Part shown: positions 13,522 to 15,771 of the stretch, piece by piece
How the letters are laid out: each line of letters opens with the position of its first letter
How positions within the stretch are numbered: the stretch's first letter is position 1
DNA from: Parcubacteria group bacterium SW_4_49_11
GTDB lineage: Bacteria; Patescibacteriota; Minisyncoccia; SW-4-49-11
DNA: 15,771 nt
Assembly: GCA_003021915.1 (NCBI GenBank)
Contig: PXOY01000044.1
Coordinates: 1-15,771 of the forward strand
Direction of reading: 5' to 3'
Notes under the pieces: model-generated
Databases searched by the model: none
What the model saw: the letters and a program-made list of their open reading frames with translations, nothing else
What the model was told of the DNA's origin: nothing
Made by a program: the position numbers and the translations under genes

Positions 13522-13926
13522 ATGCCGGATTGGGTCATCGCGTTAGAAAAACCATGGTGGTACCCGGGAGACGCCATTTGGAGCAATGTAAATCAAATGT
13601 TTGTAGCTGTTTACGTCTTGTTTTCGCTCCTGTATTTGGTGGTGTTTTATCGGATTATCAAAGGGGATTGGCCGTGGACCATGGCTGTGCCGTTTATTAT
13701 CAACATCCTTACGACGTTTTTCTTTGTCGTGATTGCGATGCAGTTTAAAGTACTCTTGCCGGTGGCGATCGACATTTTCGTAATGTATATAACGATGGTT
13801 TGGGGGCTTGTCATGGTGTATCGTCGTTCGCGGTGGCTGGCGGTGTTGGGGGTGCCGTACGCAATTTGGTTGACAGTGTTTATGGTTATGTATGCCGAAC
13901 TTTTGCGTCTGAATACATTCGCGTAA
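13522..13926 (+). CDS. TspO/MBR-like membrane protein, paralogue 4
   Basis: This 134-aa copy is one of the two clearest family matches. It starts DWVIALEKPWWYPG and ends VPYAIWLTVFMVMYAELLRLN. The four helices are FVAVYVLFSLLYLVVFYRI, MAVPFIINILTTFFFVVIAM, VAIDIFVMYITMVWGLVMVY and LGVPYAIWLTVFMVMYAELL. The aromatic residue found after the second-helix Asn in ordinary TspO proteins (as in LNxxW/F) is not kept (INILTTFF). It lies 25 bases after paralogue 3, with a weak AGG upstream of ATG 13522. The N-terminal motif is nearly identical to paralogue 5, suggesting their duplication is the most recent. Confidence 0.75.
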   Translation: MPDWVIALEKPWWYPGDAIWSNVNQMFVAVYVLFSLLYLVVFYRIIKGDWPWTMAVPFIINILTTFFFVVIAMQFKVLLPVAIDIFVMYITMVWGLVMVYRRSRWLAVLGVPYAIWLTVFMVMYAELLRLNTFA

Positions 13927-13936
13927 CTCATTTGGT

Positions 13937-14341
13937 ATGGAGGACTGGTTCTTAGCCTTACAAAAGCCGTGGTGGTACCCGGGTAACGACGCTTGGACGA
14001 TGCTCAACCGTTGGGGACTGGTCTTTTATACGTTGGTTTCCGTCGTTTACGTAATCGGGTTTTATCACATCGTTCGCCGCAAATGGTCGCTTTACATCGG
14101 CGTTTTGTTTGTTCTCAACGTGATCTCGAATTTTGCCGTGTATCCCCTGATGGCGGAAGGCGATCCGGCCGGTTTGCTGCGCGGCGTGATTGCCATGACT
14201 GTGGCTCTGATCTCCATTCTGTGTATTGAGATCTGGATGTATTCGCGTTCCAAAATTTTGTTTGGCTTACTCCTGCCGTATACTATCTGGGCCATTCCCA
14301 TCACTGCTCTGACTTGGGAGCTTTGGCTGTTGAATGGGTGA
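13937..14341 (+). CDS. TspO/MBR-like membrane protein, paralogue 5
   Basis: This 134-aa copy starts DWFLALQKPWWYPGND and ends LPYTIWAIPITALTWELWLLNG, close to the PYxxW...LN ending of characterised TspO proteins. Its helices are WGLVFYTLVSVVYVIGFYHI, YIGVLFVLNVISNFAVYPLMA, LLRGVIAMTVALISILCIEIWMY and LFGLLLPYTIWAIPITALTW. It is the last gene of the array, 10 bases after paralogue 4. No intrinsic terminator is evident in the 115 bases before the next gene. The overlapping minus-strand frame at 14267-15082 is a shadow. Confidence 0.75.
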   Translation: MEDWFLALQKPWWYPGNDAWTMLNRWGLVFYTLVSVVYVIGFYHIVRRKWSLYIGVLFVLNVISNFAVYPLMAEGDPAGLLRGVIAMTVALISILCIEIWMYSRSKILFGLLLPYTIWAIPITALTWELWLLNG

Positions 14342-14416
14342 GTAAAACCCGTTACCTCGCGTACACAGAGCGCCGGCACGTTGACGTACCTCAGAGTGGA
14401 CGCGGTTTTCAGTATA

Positions 14417-14425
14417 TGGTATTAT
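14417..14425 (+). promoter_or_regulatory. Extended -10 promoter before the second prepilin gene
   Basis: TGGTATTAT (14417-14425) is an extended -10 element (TGN plus TATTAT), which needs no strong -35. The start would be near 14432, about 25 bases before ATG 14457. TTGACG at 14381 is too far away to pair with it. Confidence 0.4.
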
Positions 14426-14456
14426 GTTCGGTACGTTCTCACAAATACAAACACCT

Positions 14457-14786
14457 ATGCGCACACATTCCAGAGCCTTCACCTTACTGGAGATTTTGCT
14501 CGTGGTAGCGGCGATCGGCGTATTAGCGGCTATCGTCATCGTCGCGATCAACCCGCAGAGGCAGTTAGGGAAGGTGCGCGACGCCGAACGGCAGAGCGAA
14601 GTAGGGACAATCAAGGACGGACTCGAGCAGTATTCCATAGACAGTAGTGGGGAGTACCCGTCGGGGATAGAAGCGAACACGTATAAGGAAGTGTGTGATA
14701 CAAAAGGTTGGTTCCTGAGCAACTGGGCGCTATTCCGCGCGATCCGCAAGTCTCGGACACCAACGCAGATACCGGGTACAAAGTGA
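14457..14786 (+). CDS. Type IV prepilin head, 5' fragment of a frameshifted prepilin-propeller gene
   Basis: ATG 14457 gives MRTHSRAFTLLEIL, a short basic leader with cleavage A7|F8 and E12 at mature position 5. Alanine replaces the usual glycine before the cut, a tolerated variant. The hydrophobic helix and neck INPQRQLGKVRDAERQSEV are nearly identical to those at 7222. The frame could open at ATG 14424, but that would place extra residues before the leader. After about residue 83 (VCDTK, 14703-14705) the reading leaves the family pattern and ends at TGA 14784-14786. The alternative frame from 14705 continues RLVPEQLGAIPRDPQ...GYKVSK, which aligns with the LTPEYIAEVPSGPN...GYVVSK part of the first prepilin. 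The true gene therefore runs on in the -1 frame. Confidence 0.75.
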   Translation: MRTHSRAFTLLEILLVVAAIGVLAAIVIVAINPQRQLGKVRDAERQSEVGTIKDGLEQYSIDSSGEYPSGIEANTYKEVCDTKGWFLSNWALFRAIRKSRTPTQIPGTK

Positions 14787-15771
14787 GCAAAGACGGAAAC
14801 GGCAATATAACTGTGAAAGCTGCGAACACCGAGATAGATAATTCCGTAAAGCGAGCGGGGACGACGGTAGTGGTGGGGTATAGTCTCTCGAGCGCCTCGT
14901 ACGATAATAATACGCGGAGCATCGGACAAGTTAACAATTCGAATAGTATTGTCTTCAATGGAGATGGAAGCAAGATGTTTGTGATAGGAAGTGATAATGA
15001 CCATGTCTACAGCTACAATTTGTCCACAGCATACGACATTAGTAGTGCGAGTTATAACCAGAGCTTTGACGTGTCCGGACAAGACGGCGGAGCTACGAGC
15101 GTGACATTTAGCGGAGATGGAACCAAAATGTTTGTGACGGGCGTGTGGTACAACAACGTCTACAGCTACGATTTGTCCACGGCATATGACATTAGCAGTG
15201 CGAGTTATAATCGAAAGCGTGACGTGTACTTCGAAGACAGCGACGCTCGGGGCATCACGTTTAACGGGGATGGCACCAAACTGTTTATGGTGGGAAATGA
15301 TAACGACGATGTCTACAGCTATGATTTGTCAACCGCGTATGATCTCGGTAGCGCGAGTTATAATCAAAACTTTGATGTTTCCGGACAAGATAGTGGGCCG
15401 AAGAGTGTGAGGTTTAACGGGGACGGCACCAAAATGTTCGTTGCGGGAGATGATACGAACAACGTTTACAGCTATAATGTGTCCACGGCGTATGATATTG
15501 GCAGTGCGAGTTACAACCAAAGCTATGACGTCTCCGGGCAAGATAGTAAGCCTACAGGGGTGGCGTTTAAAGGGGACGGCACCAAAATGTTTGTGATGGG
15601 ACGCTCTACCGAGAACGCGTATAGCTACAATCTGTCGACCGCGTATGATCTTAGTAGCGCGAGTTATAACCAAAGCTATGACGTCTCCGGACAAGATAGT
15701 AAACCTGCGGGCGTGGCGTTCAACGGGGATGGAACGAAAATGTTCGCCGTGGGAACTGAGAACGACAACGT
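14783..15771 (+). CDS. Beta-propeller repeat region, 3' fragment, runs off window
   Basis: This is the continuation of the prepilin gene in the other frame, open from about 14705 to the window end. GTG 14783 overlaps the TGA of the 5' fragment (GTGA) and could restart translation. It would then give a product without a secretion signal. The sequence has a short linker (KVSKDGNGNITVKAANTE) and then six units of a 51-residue repeat with the core FNGDGTKMFVxGxxNxxVYSYDLSTAYDI and ASYNQSxDVSGQD. Repeats of this GDGTKMFV/YSYDLST kind form blades of secreted beta-propellers. By homology with the first prepilin, the intact protein would be a pilin-anchored propeller on the cell surface, perhaps for adhesion. 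The sixth unit is cut by the window end. Confidence 0.75.
   Translation, partial: MSKDGNGNITVKAANTEIDNSVKRAGTTVVVGYSLSSASYDNNTRSIGQVNNSNSIVFNGDGSKMFVIGSDNDHVYSYNLSTAYDISSASYNQSFDVSGQDGGATSVTFSGDGTKMFVTGVWYNNVYSYDLSTAYDISSASYNRKRDVYFEDSDARGITFNGDGTKLFMVGNDNDDVYSYDLSTAYDLGSASYNQNFDVSGQDSGPKSVRFNGDGTKMFVAGDDTNNVYSYNVSTAYDIGSASYNQSYDVSGQDSKPTGVAFKGDGTKMFVMGRSTENAYSYNLSTAYDLSSASYNQSYDVSGQDSKPAGVAFNGDGTKMFAVGTENDN
14954..15771 (+). repeat. 153-bp coding tandem repeats, six units
   Basis: The phenylalanine codon opening the FNGDG or FSGDG core falls at 14954, 15107, 15260, 15413, 15566 and 15719, an exact 153-bp period with no length change. Units 4-6 look most alike at the DNA level; unit 3 has a divergent stretch (YNRKRDVYFEDSD). 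The array continues past the window. Confidence 0.93.

Noticed and set aside
14700-14707. Programmed -1 frameshift signal
   Set aside because: ACAAAAGG allows slippage but is not a strong heptamer such as AAAAAAG, and no clear downstream stimulatory hairpin was found. Kept only as an alternative to a lost base.
14267-15082. 271-aa minus-strand open frame
   Set aside because: It runs antisense to paralogue 5, the prepilin head and the propeller repeats, whose plus-strand products match known families. Its own product matches nothing.
14954-15771. CRISPR-like or satellite array
   Set aside because: The 153-bp period is coding, keeps one open frame, and encodes a clear 51-residue protein repeat.

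Overview
This window looks like a chromosomal segment from a Candidate Phyla Radiation (Patescibacteria) type bacterium, assigned from gene style rather than from any marker gene. The clues are small compact genes with weak or absent Shine-Dalgarno sites, a trimmed YebC, a Doc toxin with a tiny upstream partner, type IV prepilin heads fused to large extracellular domains, a shortened SufU/IscU scaffold, and hairpin-rich intergenic repeats. The standard genetic code fits, because TGA is used as a stop. Base composition is moderate.

Layout. 1-573 (minus) is the 5' part of an O-antigen-ligase-like membrane protein. 600-1009 is intergenic and holds repeat copy A. 1010-2990 has an OLD-family ATPase/TOPRIM nuclease followed by an unrecognised 138-aa protein and a terminator. 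3044-3745 is a two-gene toxin-antitoxin-like unit (49-aa protein plus Doc/Fic). 3746-3945 is a word-like low-complexity spacer. 3950-5346 is a short Fe-S assembly operon (SufU-like, SufC, MIP18/SufT-like) with no SufB, SufD or SufS beside it. 5396-6817 is glucose-6-phosphate dehydrogenase. 6818-7221 is a 400-base spacer made mostly of repeat copies B and D, and D has inverted termini. 7222-8526 is a prepilin-LamG surface protein cut short by a 20-bp tandem duplication. 8604-8761 holds further repeat ends and palindromes. 8762-9316 is an orphan 184-aa gene with a strong terminator. 9371-9660 is repeat copy C. 9673-10746 (minus) is yebC-ruvC.

10888-14341 is the most striking region: a multi-TM sensor histidine kinase followed by five tandem, tightly packed TspO/MBR-like (tryptophan-rich sensory protein) paralogues, all on one strand with gaps of 1-25 bases. 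The paralogues start at the TspO WxxLxKPxW motif and lack the usual first membrane helix. I read this as one operon in which an array of small membrane receptors may feed a kinase; no response regulator is present.

14457-15771 is a second prepilin head, frameshifted by one base from a beta-propeller region built of perfectly periodic 153-bp (51-residue) repeats that runs off the window. Both prepilin fusion genes in the window therefore carry frame disruptions, which suggests surface-antigen on/off variation, decay, or assembly error. No tRNA, rRNA or CRISPR array was recognised.
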